From contig CM055097.1 of NCBI GenBank assembly GCA_029204225.1, positions 30,411,785-30,475,784 of the forward strand: a stretch of 64,000 nt of DNA. The letters run 5' to 3'. Below, piece by piece: positions 11,660 through 22,510 of this stretch (the stretch's first letter is position 1; each line of letters starts with the position of its first letter). This stretch comes from Diphasiastrum complanatum (taxonomy: Eukaryota; Streptophyta; Lycopodiopsida; Lycopodiales; Lycopodiaceae). The position numbers and the translations under genes are program-made. Under the pieces are notes generated by a model. That model made no database searches, was not told the origin of the DNA, and worked only from the letters and a program-made list of their open reading frames with translations.

Positions 11660-11832
11660 AGGGCAACGTATTCCACATCACCATTGTTGTGGCAATGGTG
11701 GTGTCCCACAAATCTAAGGGTGGGAGATGATAACACCATTTTGAAGAGATGGTGGTGTCATCTCCCATCTCCATTGGATGGTTGTTGCACCACCATTGTC
11801 ATTGTAGTGGTGGTGCAAAACATGCTCACCCT
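11660..11832. mobile_element. hAT-like MITE (173 bp)
   Basis: The ends are imperfect inverted repeats over ~25-28 bases, starting AGGGCAACGTATTCC on the left and, on the opposite strand, AGGGTGAGCATGTTTT on the right; most differences are transitions. The flanks carry an 8-bp near-duplication (aaaacaag 11652-11659, aaaacaaa 11833-11840), the TSD length of hAT transposons. The inside is built of further ccaccatt/aatggtgg inverted repeats and has no ORF. Superfamily is inferred from AGGG ends and TSD length. Confidence 0.6.
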
Positions 11833-11840
11833 AAAACAAA

Positions 11841-12639
11841 ACCCAAATCCAAATGGAATATATTATGAGTTTAAAAGTTTTGTTGTCATTTTTCACACGT
11901 AAATCAAAATTAAATATTCATGTGAAACTTTTCATAGCGACTCAACACAAACATGAACCGAAATTAGACTTCAAACGATTAGTCCCAGAATATATTCCAT
12001 GACATTTCTTTTGTTTAATATTGAGGTTTAGATGGATATATATGTACATTTTTAAGCTTATGCACTACGGTTTTTCCAACTAGGCTCCAAAGAAAACATT
12101 TTTGCTCCACCAAGGGTCAAATTTTCCATGAGCATAGATAGGCATGAACTATTATGAAAGGTAACTCATGAAAAGAGGCCACTATATCCATGTACATTTG
12201 AATGAGGTCAAAAGTCAAAGTACATATTTTGAGAAAAGAAAAGAAGTCCAACATATTCAATGATTCTTAGAATGGTGGATAAGATATTGGCTTGTGGGTT
12301 TGCCCTTTTGTGTTCTAGTCCCCATTTGCATGTTTGAGGACATATTGAATCTTTGTGTTGCCATTGTTTCAGTTGGGTGAATTTTGATGAAGACCGTCCT
12401 TGGATAATTGTTGTTTGCTGGTGGTCGAAAGTTGAAGGTTATCCTTCTTGTTGGTGTTTGGATGACTTTGAAGGTTTCCTTTCATGCTTTGCTTGGATAA
12501 AAAATTGAGTATAGACTAACGATGTTGCTCCCCTTGCCCTTCAAGCTCAATGTTCTTACCCTTCAAGTCCAACACTAATGTTCTTACCCTTTATGGCCAT
12601 CTACCTTACTTTCTGAGGCTTGATGTATTGGGCCTTGGG
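11841..12639. other. Unassigned AT-rich sequence
   Basis: No ORF, LTR or known repeat recognised. A small duplication of gttcttacccttcaa/ttt occurs near 12550-12590. Probably decayed repeat or intergenic DNA in which the following solo LTR inserted. Confidence 0.4.
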
Positions 12640-12644
12640 TCCCT

Positions 12645-13538
12645 TGTTGAAAGTATTTCTACTTTTTATGGTGGCTAGGTCTAATGAAGAGTTCGTGCAT
12701 AGTATAGTGGTAGACCGGTCGTCCACCTTCTAAGTTCTACAAAGCTTAACAACTGTGAAATAAAAACATAAACGAAAAGGGAGCACCAAGGCTTCCCAAC
12801 TGGTGCTCGAAATAGAAACTAATTAAGGTGTGGCTAAGGCGGTACCCAACTAGCCACTACTTGGAAAGTAAATAAACTTGCTAAGGCGGTACCCAACTAG
12901 CAAGGATCAACAATAAACTAGGCTCGCTAAGGCTTCCCAACTAGCAAACCGTAAAACTAATATTAACTCCCAAAGGGAAATGAAATAATAAATTGTGGCT
13001 AACTAAATAATTAACAAATAAAGCATGCCACAATAATCCAATGGAAGGAGGCAAGAGGAGGCCCGAGCACCTTCCCTCAAGCTATGCACCTTCCAATGGA
13101 AAAACAAGGAAATAGATTGATAATCTCAAAGAGAGAGCAATTTAGCATAATCTCAGAGTGTTGTTTTACAAAAGAAATGCCTCTCTTCTTATAGCAAGAA
13201 GGGCCTTCCATAAGCTTCTACTAACTTATGGGATTATTTTCTAAAACTTGCAATTCTAAGACTTCTAAACTTCTCCACTTCTAACTTAGAAAGCCTAAGA
13301 CTCTAAACTCAGAACTCAAGATAACTTAGAATCTTTTATTTTCTAGGCTTAAGTTTCTAAGTTTAAGTTCTCTAAGTTAAGTTTTCTAACTTAGAAGTTT
13401 AAAATTTAATTAAGTTTCTACCCATGGACTTATAACACACATGCCATGGTAGGAGTTTATTAACAAGTACTCACAGTGGGCTTATAATACACATGCCACG
13501 GTGTTTTATTTTACTTTGATTTTACTTTGTTGCTAACA
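12645..13538 (-). repeat. Solo LTR of a gypsy family related to Gypsy-K
   Basis: 894 bp, homologous along its length to the Gypsy-K LTRs: gtcgtcca.cttctaag, actggtgctcgaaatagaaa, caactagcaa, cctccaag-type pieces and the terminal tttgttgctaaca. It is flanked by a perfect 5-bp TSD, tccct at 12640-12644 and 13539-13543. No internal sequence is present, so it arose by recombination between two LTRs. On the minus strand it carries a TATA-like GCTATAAGAAG (13186-13196) and an AACTTAGAA-rich inverted-repeat block (13260-13420). Confidence 0.88.
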
Positions 13539-13543
13539 TCCCT

Positions 13544-15180
13544 ACACGTAAATAGTTGGAGATGTTATCCATAGTTTGCTAGATTTGGTTCTTGTACACA
13601 CTTAGGCTATTGTGACCAAGAAAGAAGGCTTGTAATTCTATTTTGAGATATTTCAAAGCCTGCAACAAAGCCCCTATATCAAAATCTAAGCATGGCATAA
13701 AATCTTGCCCATTTAGGGCCCATCATTATTAGGCCTTTATACTAATTTATATAAGCTAAAGTCTCACTTTAGTGTTCAAAAGAACTTTTTGAGAAAATTT
13801 AAAATCCCCAACTTTGTCCAATAGATTTGCTAGAAGCATTTAATGCTCTTTATTGGGCCTTTTATGTAAAGAAAATATGGACGTATATATCATGAAGGTC
13901 AAATTTGCAAGGGTACCAACTTATTCAGTTGGTCCTATTCCTTGGTGAGATTAATTTTACTTGGAACATTTCTCCAAATCACATTAGAATCTCTCAATAC
14001 GTTATCACTCATGTTTGAAGATTGTAGTAGAAGGCTCTAGCCTAAACATCAAGGTTCATGGCGACAGGGGAGATTGATAAATGCAACCATATGGTAGATT
14101 CTTATTTCTTTGAGAAATGGGAAACTAACATGCTTAATAGAGATTGGCTTACATAGTCAATGTATTTAGCTCTACAAGCCTAGCTTGTAGAGACAAGTTT
14201 CAAGTGTTTGTAATATAAAAGCCCAATTAGATTTGAGCATACTAGAGTCTATATCCAAACCCTACAATAGGCTCAAATGCTTATATTTTGAAAGCCTATG
14301 TGAATTAAAATTTTAATAGGCTTTATTTTAAAAGTGGATCATATGTTTTATATATTGAATATACTTTGTGCATATGCATTAAAGTCAAGCTCCAGATCTC
14401 AAGGAAAGAAATTGTTAACAAATAAGACACTTATTTGGTTACAGAATTTCGCAAGAACTACAATACAAAATATATGTATAGCATGGCCCCAACGATCATG
14501 GACCTTGGGCCTCACACTCAACATCAAGCTAGAATCTAGAGGCTTGGCCCATGGGCGCTTGGATGGGTGGCTAGTGGCCAATGTGATGGTCATTCCCAAA
14601 GTGACAAGGGCCTAGTATTTGAAACCAAGTATTCAACATTGACCATCAAGCTTAGAATGTTGGAAAGTTTCATGATGACTAATTTTCTCAGGTACAAGGA
14701 CATATAGAAAAGGCATGATAAGTAGCAATGAGGGTATTTGGGAAAGCCAAGAATGGAATCTTCAACTTTCTTGAAATCTATGGGAATTAAATCCTAATAT
14801 TGTTCAGTTCTTACAATATACCATAACATCTATTAAGCACAAAAACTCCATGATAAATACAATTTCTTTATTAGCAATAGAAATAAATAACCTAGACAAG
14901 CAATCTTGCATGCAAGACCATTCCCTAGCATATATAGTAGCTTAGAAGTAGAGAATAGCCTAAGCCATGAGCCCAACAAGTCCATATCTTAAGTGTAGGA
15001 AGTAGCATAGAGAATAACTTATGTCATGAATGTAGCAAGTTGACTCATATGATTCTGTGTCACATGAATGTGGATGTGGTACTCGATTGGGCAATAGATA
15101 TAGTGGAATATCTAATGCAGGGCTAGCCTGATCCAACTCTTTCCAACACAGAACAACAAAAACTAATACTGAAAGCAAGA
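13544..15180. other. Unassigned decayed sequence upstream of Gypsy-J integrase
   Basis: No frame in this 1.6 kb resembles gag, protease or RT. A 93-codon frame at 14334-14615 has no recognisable motif and is read equally open on the other strand. It may be eroded upstream Gypsy-J sequence, but this is a guess from position only. Confidence 0.3.
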
Positions 15181-15189
15181 CCTTATCAA

Positions 15190-15882
15190 TTATTAGCCAG
15201 ACATTTGTATAGACATGGCATGGATGGTATTCGACAAATTTGTGCCTTGCAGCATGAGACCTCACAAATTATTACATTATCGAATGAAGGCATGGGGGGA
15301 GGCCACTTTGCGATACACCACAATACGAAAATTTCTTCAGTCAAGGTGCTGGTGGCCTATGATGCATAAAGATACCAATGAGTTTATCCAAAGGTGTGAT
15401 GTTTATCAATGAGCACGACGACTGAGAAAAGCAAAATTTGAGTCATTACATCTAGTCCTAGCAAGGGCTCCATTCAAAAAATGGGGTTTGGACTTTATAG
15501 GTCCAATACATCCAATGGCACTTGGATCACAAGCAAGGTACATCCTTGTGGCTACTGAATATATAACCAAATGGGTCAAAGCTAAGGCATCTGACGCAAG
15601 ATCGATGCAAGATTGACTGCCAAGTTTTTGTATGAAAATGTCATTACTTGTTTTGGTTGCCCAATTGAGATAATAAGTGACAAGGGAACACATTTCTTGC
15701 ATAGTACTATCAAGATTTTGATGGAAGAATTTTTTGTACTCCACCGATTTAGTACCCCCTATTATCCAAGTGGTAATGGATAGGCTAAGTCGTCCAACAA
15801 GATTCTCTGCAGTATTCTGACAAAGACTATCAAAGCCAATCATTCCAATTGGGAACGCAAACTGCATGCGACATTATGGACA
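15190..15882 (+). pseudogene. Gypsy-J integrase, N-terminal and core part
   Basis: Ty3/gypsy integrase in several frames: LYRHGMDGIRQIC and MGGGHFA (His part of the HHCC zinc finger), then CWWPMMHKDTNEFIQRCDVYQ, where the final Cys of CDVCQ is Tyr. The core reads [31 protein letters not shown] and TKFLYENVI-like sequence. Frameshifts and stops (e.g. ~15410, ~15610) break it. The coding sequence is interrupted at 15887 by Copia-I and resumes at 19104 with AYK.NTNNIPFKLVYDKK. Confidence 0.78.
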
Positions 15883-15887
15883 TTCTG

Positions 15888-16534
15888 TGTGAAAGATTCA
15901 ACTAGTTTCATCACATTTTGCAATATTTTCATATTTGGCATATTGAGGCCAAAACTTGTTTTAGACTTAGAGGTTGACTTTTCAAAGTTCATTAGTCTAA
16001 ATTTAATTTAAATAAACACTTTTTGAAAGTGTGGGAAAGTTAGAATGCGAGTTTGAGTATATTCAATTTGAATAGTTGGGTACATTAAATCTAGACCCAA
16101 AATTAGTAGGGTTAGCATTTTGGTGGGAAAGCCAAGTGACCAAATAGGGTTTGGACCTGTTATAAAAGGATGTAACTCGTGGAGAGAGCAATCTTCTCTC
16201 TTATCTATCTCATTTCATGCTTATACATGGTTCTCTTGAGTTCTACTATCCATTGGTGCACTATCTTGGTGATTGCTTGCAATTCTATGTAGAATGATCT
16301 ATATTTGCTATTTTTGGATCCACACGAGTGAAATATAGTAGCTTGCTGGTTTTGTATGGACAGAAACAGTACATAATCATTTCATTCAAGTTTGATCAAG
16401 TTCTATTGGTGTTTGCATCCAAATTTGTGTGTAGATGCTAATTTTTCTACAATGGTGAGATTGGTAGTGTATTTCTCTTTCTAACCAAAGATCATTCAAG
16501 TAGATTGGATCTTAAGGATCTGAAATCTTTCACA
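15888..16534 (+). repeat. Copia-I 5' LTR
   Basis: 647 bp, TGTGAAAGATTCAACTAG to GAAATCTTTCACA, with matching inverted ends. TATA box TATAAAAGG at 16161-16169. Contains ccacacgagtgaaat near 16320, a one-base variant of the CACACGTGTG palindrome shared by the copia LTRs here. About 95% identical to the surviving 3' LTR part by eye. Confidence 0.93.
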
Positions 16535-16546
16535 TGGTATCAGAGC
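16535..16546 (+). other. Copia-I primer-binding site
   Basis: TGGTATCAGAGC directly abuts the 5' LTR and is the canonical plant copia site complementary to the 3' end of initiator tRNA-Met. Confidence 0.93.
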
Positions 16547-17126
16547 TTGTGTTTTAGGTTATGAAGGAGAAAATCATATCTATCAATAATTTGGTGAAGA
16601 TATCAAGTCTAGAGCATGCTAGAGAGGATTCTACATCAAAATCGAGTTTTTTGCTTTTGTAGATTGGATCTTTTGTAGATCAAAACACTAAATAGGTCAA
16701 TATACTTGTTCAATTCTGATTTTTGAACACACACTGGATTTGGCTGATTTTTGGATCATTGGATCAGCCTATGTGGTGGCTTATAGATTGCATATCAAAT
16801 TTTCAGCATTTGCATGTAGATTTGGAATAGTCAATTTTTTGTGATTTTGTCAAAACCCTAATTGGATCTCTAGATAGTGAGGTTGCTGGACTTCATTTGA
16901 GTGTGTTTCAATCTTAGAAAGTGGCAAAAGTCATTAGATTGAGGATAGATTATAGGTTGATCAAGATTCCATGATTCTATGTGTTGATTTGCTTGGATAA
17001 GTGCTAGAAGAGAATTTGTGAGATAGTTTCAAATCTTCGTGATTTCTTTTGAAAGCACTTGTTGTTGTTTAAAGGAGTGCTTTGTGGATTGAAGCAGGTT
17101 GAAAGAGAAGATCAAGTCATTGCTAC

Positions 17127-18800
17127 ATGGCAACCTCAATTGGAGTCATGCTGGAAGCCAATGATAGGCTTACCTCAAGTAACTATTCATTGTGGAAAGT
17201 GAGGATGGAGTCACTTCTTGAGATGAATGATGTTTTGGATATTGTTGTAGGTTTGGAGGAGAGACCAGCAACACAACAAGATCAATTGAGGTATGACAAG
17301 AGGGCCAAGAAGGCTCTACACATGATAAAGATGAATGTTACCAATGAACTTCTCAAGGAAGTTGGTAAGTGCACATCATCTTTGGAAGCTTGGAATTCAT
17401 TGAAGAAGCTTTATGAATCCAAGTCTACTTCTAGAGTGTTGACTCTAAGAAGGCAAATCTTTTCTTGTTGCAAAAGAATGAAGAAAGTCCAAGTACTTTT
17501 GTTTTGAGAATGAAAGCATTGAATGATGAGTTAGCTTGCATAGATGAAAGCATTAAGGAAGGAGAGCTTATTCAAGTGATTCTTAATGGCTTGTTAGATG
17601 CTCAGGCTAACATTGTTCAAAGTATTGCTATTCAAAAGACTTTGCCAAGTTTGATGGATCTTCAAGAGATCTTGATCAATGAGGAATATAGGCTTCAAGC
17701 AAGAGGTGGATCTACATCGACACTTCAAGAGGATGCTATGTTCACAAAGGGCAAATTCAAGGGCAAAACCAAAAGTAAGTGGTCTAAAGGGCAAGATAAA
17801 GTGGATACTTCTTCAAGTGGCAAAAATAAGGATAGATCAAAGCTCAAGTGCTTCTATTGTAGCATCAAAGGACACTTTGCAAGTGAGTGCTACAAGAAGA
17901 AGAGAGATCAAGGAGACAAGCAAGGTAATCTTACTCTTGATGCGGATGGTTTGGATGTTCAAGATGCAAATGATGATGCTTTTGTGATGTCTTCATGTAT
18001 GCTTGCTAATGATGGAGATCTAGATCCTTGGTGGATTGATAGTGGAGAAAGTTCACACATGACCTTTCACAAAGAGTACTTCACTTCTTTGTTGACATAT
18101 GGAGATGACAAGAGGGTGATCTACACGACCAATGATGGTGAGTGTGCAATCAAAGGGATTGGCACAATTCCTATCTCTCTCTCTACAAATAGGAATGTTC
18201 ATTTGGAGGATGTCTTGCTTAGTGTGAGTCAAATGCTAAGTAAGGGCCTCAAGGTGGAGTTTGATGGAGATGCTTGTTTGATCAAAAGGAATGATGTCTT
18301 GATTGGAAAAGGTAAAAGGCAAGGGAAGTTGTTCAAACTTGATGCTTGTGTTATTGCTAACCAAGTTGGATGTGTTGCAAGGGAGCAAATTTCTATTCAA
18401 GAGGTTTGGCAAAAAAGGATGGGACACCTCAACTTCAAGTCATTGAAGGTAATGGCAAGGAAGAAGGTTGTGATTGGTCTTCCAAGTTCCTTAAGTAATG
18501 TCAAGCATGTTTGTAAGTCTTGTGCTTTGTCTAAGTCACATAGACTACCTTATACTAGATCTATTTCTAGATCTACAAAGCCTTTTCAACTTGTACATTC
18601 GGATATTCATGGATCTACTACAATTAGCAATAGTGGAACTAAGATGTATGTAATATTCATTGACGATATTAGTAGATTTTGTTGGATCTATCTACTAAAG
18701 AGCAAGGATGAAGTGTATGATGTCTTTTTCAAGTTCAAGAATGCAAGGGAGAACCAATTTTCCACAAAGATCAAGTGAATGGTGGTGAGTACATATCTAA
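17127..18800 (+). pseudogene. Copia-I gag-protease-integrase (truncated)
   Basis: The ATG at 17127 opens a typical plant copia Gag (LTSSNYSLWKVRMESLLEMND, ALHMIKMNVTNELLKEVG, SLEAWNSLKKLYES). A frameshift near 17470 moves the rest into a second frame (17465-18778). The zinc knuckle is CFYCSIKGHFASEC. Protease has WWIDSGESSHMT: the catalytic Asp is kept but the usual Ala after the Gly is Glu. Gag-pre-integrase follows (WQKRMGHLN ... CKSCALSKSH), then HSDIHGS with the first integrase Asp and YVIFIDDISRFCW. The frame hits TGA at ~18776 and jumps into the 3' LTR at ~18801. RT and RNase H are absent. Confidence 0.9.
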
Positions 18801-19098
18801 GGTTCTACTATCCATTGGTGCACTATCTTGGTGATTGCTTGCAATTCTATGTGTAGAATGATGTATATTTGTTATTTTTGGATCCACACGAGTGAAATAC
18901 AGTAGCTTGCTGGTTTTGTATGGACAACAATAGTACATAATCATTTCATTCAAGTTTGATCAAGTTCCATTGGTGTTTGCATCTCAATTTGTGTGTAGAT
19001 GCTGATTTTTCTACATTGGTGAGATTGGTAGTGTATTTCTCTTTCTAGACAAAGATCATTTAAGTAGATTGGATCTTAAGGATCTGAAATCTTTCACA
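18801..19098 (+). repeat. Copia-I 3' LTR, 3' portion
   Basis: Corresponds to the last ~300 bases of the 5' LTR from ttctactatccattggtgc to ctttcaca, and is followed by the TSD. The upstream LTR part, including the promoter, is deleted. Confidence 0.9.
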
Positions 19099-19103
19099 TT
19101 CTG

Positions 19104-19560
19104 CACAGCATATAAGGCCAATACCAATAATATACCATTTAAGTTGGTCTATGACAAGAAGCTGTAATGCCAATAGAATTTCTTATTCTCTCACTAGATT
19201 TGCAATTACAAAAAGATTTAATGACAACAATTTTATAGCTACAACATAAAGCCTTGCACAAGTTATGTGAAACACAATTATTGGAAGTCCATGCACTAAC
19301 ATCAAAGAAAGCGAGACAAAAAACATGGCATGACCGTAGATTGCATAAGAAGGATCTATATAATGGTCACCTAGTCCTAGTTTACAAAATGAAGGTGCTC
19401 AAGAGAAAGTTAAAGCTCACTGGTGAAGGGCCCTATAGTATTAAGAAATTCATGACACGAAGATGTATGAAATTAACAATGTTGGATGAAACACCCTTGG
19501 CCTCACTAGTCAACAAAAGCTAATTATGAAAGTATTGGCCGCCATAGATTCTCTAAGCAA
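19104..19560 (+). pseudogene. Gypsy-J integrase, C-terminal part
   Basis: Continues the interrupted integrase after the TSD with NNIPFKLVYDKK, the conserved TPFKLVYG region. It then reads KARQKTWHDRRLHKKDLYNGHLVLVYKMK and the GPY/F module KLTGEGPYSIKKF, ending VNKS and KYWPP. Frame breaks occur at about 19166 and 19516. Confidence 0.75.
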
Positions 19561-20281
19561 AAGATAAAATATTTATTCTTTTGTTTTTGGCTGTCACTAA
19601 AATTTCATGATTTCTTATTTGCCTCTTCTTGGAAACATGCTAATATTAGAGAAAAATCCAAAAACAAATAAGAAAAGAGGTTAAAAATCACTTAAGTTGG
19701 CAAAAAATGCAAGAGAATATCAATATCAGCCCTCGCCACTTTCCAAAATGGAAATCCTATCTACGAAGGTTACTTCATGACAAAAGTTACAAAAAATACT
19801 ATCTACGAGAGTTCAAAAGTGCGAGATTCTGGGAACCCTCACCTAGCTAGTAAATGTCTGTGCCGACCCTTGCCAATAGTAAAAATGAAATCAAGACAGT
19901 CAGATTGATTTGGGCAAAGGATGGAACTCTAACAAAATAGCTTTTATGAGGTACCAATGCGAAGGTTCCACTTTAGGTGAATGTTCACCTTGGGAACCCT
20001 CATCAACTTTCTTGTTACACTAGGAACCCTTGCTGAGATATTTCTATCATATAGTTCTATGTGTCTGCCAGGTTTTATCTAGAATAGAACACCCAATACT
20101 ATAGTTTGTCTATTAGAGGCCTAAATTTTCCTCTATATAAGGAAGAAAATCGAGTTATTTGTCACGTTTTCTGACAGAGCTCTTCCAAAAAAAAATTCAT
20201 GAAATTTTTGCATGTCCATTATCAAAATGTACTTGGAAAGCATGTTATCCTCTATGCTACTACTTGTTATACACTCATTTC
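19561..20281 (+). other. Post-integrase region of Gypsy-J, possibly including 3' LTR
   Basis: Non-coding. gggaaccct-type words recur at ~19838, 19998 and 20025, and a TATA-like CTATATAAGG lies at 20133-20142 ahead of a C/T-rich stretch. That would suit an LTR promoter, but no LTR partner is visible in the window, so neither boundary can be placed. Confidence 0.3.
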
Positions 20282-20825
20282 TGTTGGATTATTCTACTAT
20301 AGGAGTGATTCAGTCCAATAATCGATCTTTAATCTTCATCCACTTTATTATCCAGTTCTACAGTTTTATTCGTGTTTTTACACGGTCTGTAGAAATACTC
20401 GGGAATCGCTCCATATGTGGCTTTGACATATTGGACATCATCCGACATATTGACATCCCTGACGAAAGTCGAGGACTTCGACCATGTTGATGAAAGACAG
20501 TTATTGTTCCACTCATTATTAAGCTAAAGACTTGCCCTAACTACTTTGCAAGTAAATTTTTGGGAAGTCCTAACTGGATGGATGCTAGCGCATTATGGCC
20601 AACTGTAGTGCATTACAACCATGAGACTCTCTAGCTTAGTTTCTATCTTAGCTTAGAGTTCCAAATATTTCTATGCATCAGACAGAGTTTTCAATTACTC
20701 AAAGATAGCTTAGAGTACGTGGTTTTTATCCACAATTGTCTTGTGCTCTCATCATTTAATTTGTACATGTTACTTACCGAATCAATCTCTTCCTTTTATT
20801 GCATTCAATATCATGTCAGAATGCA
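20282..20825 (+). repeat. Copia-E-like LTR
   Basis: Starts TGTTGGATTATTC and ends GTCAGAATGCA. It matches the Copia-E LTR (8711-9425, opposite strand) through tcttcatccact.tattat, tctgtagaa.tactc, attggacatcat.cgaca, caagta.attt and ccttttattgcattcaatat. It is about 170 bp shorter. No matching TSD: flanks are atttc and tgctt. It directly abuts the displaced Copia-F LTR. Confidence 0.65.
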
Positions 20826-21159
20826 TGCTTCTTTGTGATTATTTGTAACTGATAAATCTCTTATTGTTTTGTTTGATATATAACTTAGAATTTGCTTTGA
20901 ACAGGAACACGGATCCTACTACACAGTAACACAGACAGAAAACACTCTCCACATCAAGCTCATTGTCGCAAAACTGTATTTCTCAAAACAAAATCACATT
21001 GTACATATAGTTGTTCACTCAGACAACCCATGCATGACCCAGGTTGCCATTGGCAGGACGCATGTCCAGTCGACTTGCCTCGTGGCAAGGCCAACTAATC
21101 CTTATCGACTGATAGGACCCACAGTATAGTAGCACAGTGATTCTACTTTAATTCTAACT
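20826..21159 (-). repeat. Copia-F 3' LTR, displaced by the inversion
   Basis: On the minus strand a purine tract (aagggagag, rev-comp of 21160-21170) is followed by AGTTAGAATTAAAG, a one-base variant of the common TGTTAGAATT LTR start. The sequence runs 334 bases to CAAAGAAGCA. In the ancestral orientation it would follow Copia-F RNase H, separated only by a few bases and the Copia-D insertion. LTR length is inferred, because no 5' LTR partner is available. Confidence 0.6.
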
Positions 21160-21186
21160 CTCTCCCTTAAAGTAGAGTCTACTTTT

Positions 21187-21877
21187 TGTGAAAAATTGCC
21201 TACATTGGCAAATCTAGCCATGTAGAATATTGTACATTTTGTCAATATTGTTGGTTAGCTACTTGAATGGCCAAAGTGCCACTTGTACATACACACCTAA
21301 AGTAGGTTACCACGAGTCAAGAGGAGTGGTTGTGTCTATTTGGTAGTGATTCCTACTTTGTAGGATCTAGACCATGATTTATGATGAGATTTGTACCTAC
21401 CATGCACCTACCAAGCATGACTCTTGGATCTAGGCTAGGGTTTTCACATTAGGGCAAGAAAGTGGAGTCTACTTCCTTATTACATGCTGGATTTTCACCT
21501 AACTTTGCAAAGGAAGTGTGTTTTACTATGTATTCCCATTCTCCATAGTGAGAAGATAGAAACTTTTTGGAGCCTCAAGGAGAAACTCGAGTTTCCTCTC
21601 ATTGTATGGTGATTACTCTTGATTTCCAATGAAACCCAGCTTTGGCACTTTGTAAACACTGTCTACAGGCCGTACTACAGCCTTATTTCCACACGTCTGG
21701 AGTTGGATTATACTATTTGATCAATGCTTTGATTGTCTCTACTTGTTTCCTATCAAGCTGCTAAACTAGATCTTGTTTTCTGATGACTAGTTTCTGATAG
21801 ATTGTTTAACAAGCATACAATCACCTTGTGGATCATTCAAAGATCCATTTATGGTCCTTAGTACTGTACTTTTCACA
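21187..21877 (+). repeat. Copia-D 5' LTR
   Basis: 691 bp, TGTGAAAAATTGCC to ACTTTTCACA, the same length as the 3' LTR at 5424-6114. The palindrome seen there is CCACACGTCTGG here, one base off. The PBS TGGTATCAGAGCC follows at once (21878-21890). A full TTCACACGTGTGG copy of the motif lies in the leader at 22039-22051. Confidence 0.93.
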
Positions 21878-22510
21878 TGGTATCAGAGCCAAGTACAAGG
21901 CCATTGATCTGTGTCTGAATCTAATCCAATTTTAGCAGCTTTTGGTGCAAAAAGCTAGTATTGGAAGGGCGAGCTGGTATCCAGGGTTTTGGTGAGGGGA
22001 TTTGATCCCAAACTTTCTCAGGATCAAAATCCATACTGTTCACACGTGTGGGAATCTCTGAACCAGCATTTCATAACCCATATTCATTGGATCATAGGAA
22101 ATTCATCTGGTGTCAGTTTGATGTAATTTTTGGTGCAAATCCTAGGATAAGCTACCAAGATCACTTGCCATTGATTAGTTTTGAATTTGTTTCATGAAAA
22201 CTAATTAATCTAGGCTGATTTCAAACCTTCTTAAAGTGGAAACCAGGTCTTGAAAGTACATCAAAGTGAATGAGAGAGATAGAGTCAGTTTTTGTCCAAG
22301 AATAGCCAAGATTGGCAAGATTTGCTTGAGTGTAGTTTTCACTTCATCTTATCTTCATTCCAACTTTGTGAGGGAGTGATAGAACTGTGATTACAAATCC
22401 ATCTGTTGGATTAGAAGTCAACATTTGAGTGAAACACTGCAAGTTAGAAACCTTTGTGAGTTTCAGGTCCAAACAAATCTATATCTTGTGTGTAGAATCT
22501 TGCTAGTAAG

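Larger units (their letters stand above)
15888..19098 (+). mobile_element. Copia-I, internally deleted element with intact TSD
   Basis: 5' LTR, PBS, gag, protease and the first part of integrase are joined directly to the 3' portion of the 3' LTR. The 5-bp TSD ttctg is perfect at 15883-15887 and 19099-19103, so the insertion itself is undisturbed and the deletion happened afterwards. It removes everything from the NGGEYISK integrase motif through RT, RNase H and the first ~345 bases of the 3' LTR. It sits inside Gypsy-J integrase. Confidence 0.93.

Noticed and set aside
11684-11902. 72-codon frame across the MITE
   Set aside because: The region is a palindromic non-autonomous element; the frame comes from its inverted repeats.
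14334-14615. 93-codon frame as a host gene exon
   Set aside because: No recognisable motif and an equally long frame on the opposite strand; no splice or context support.
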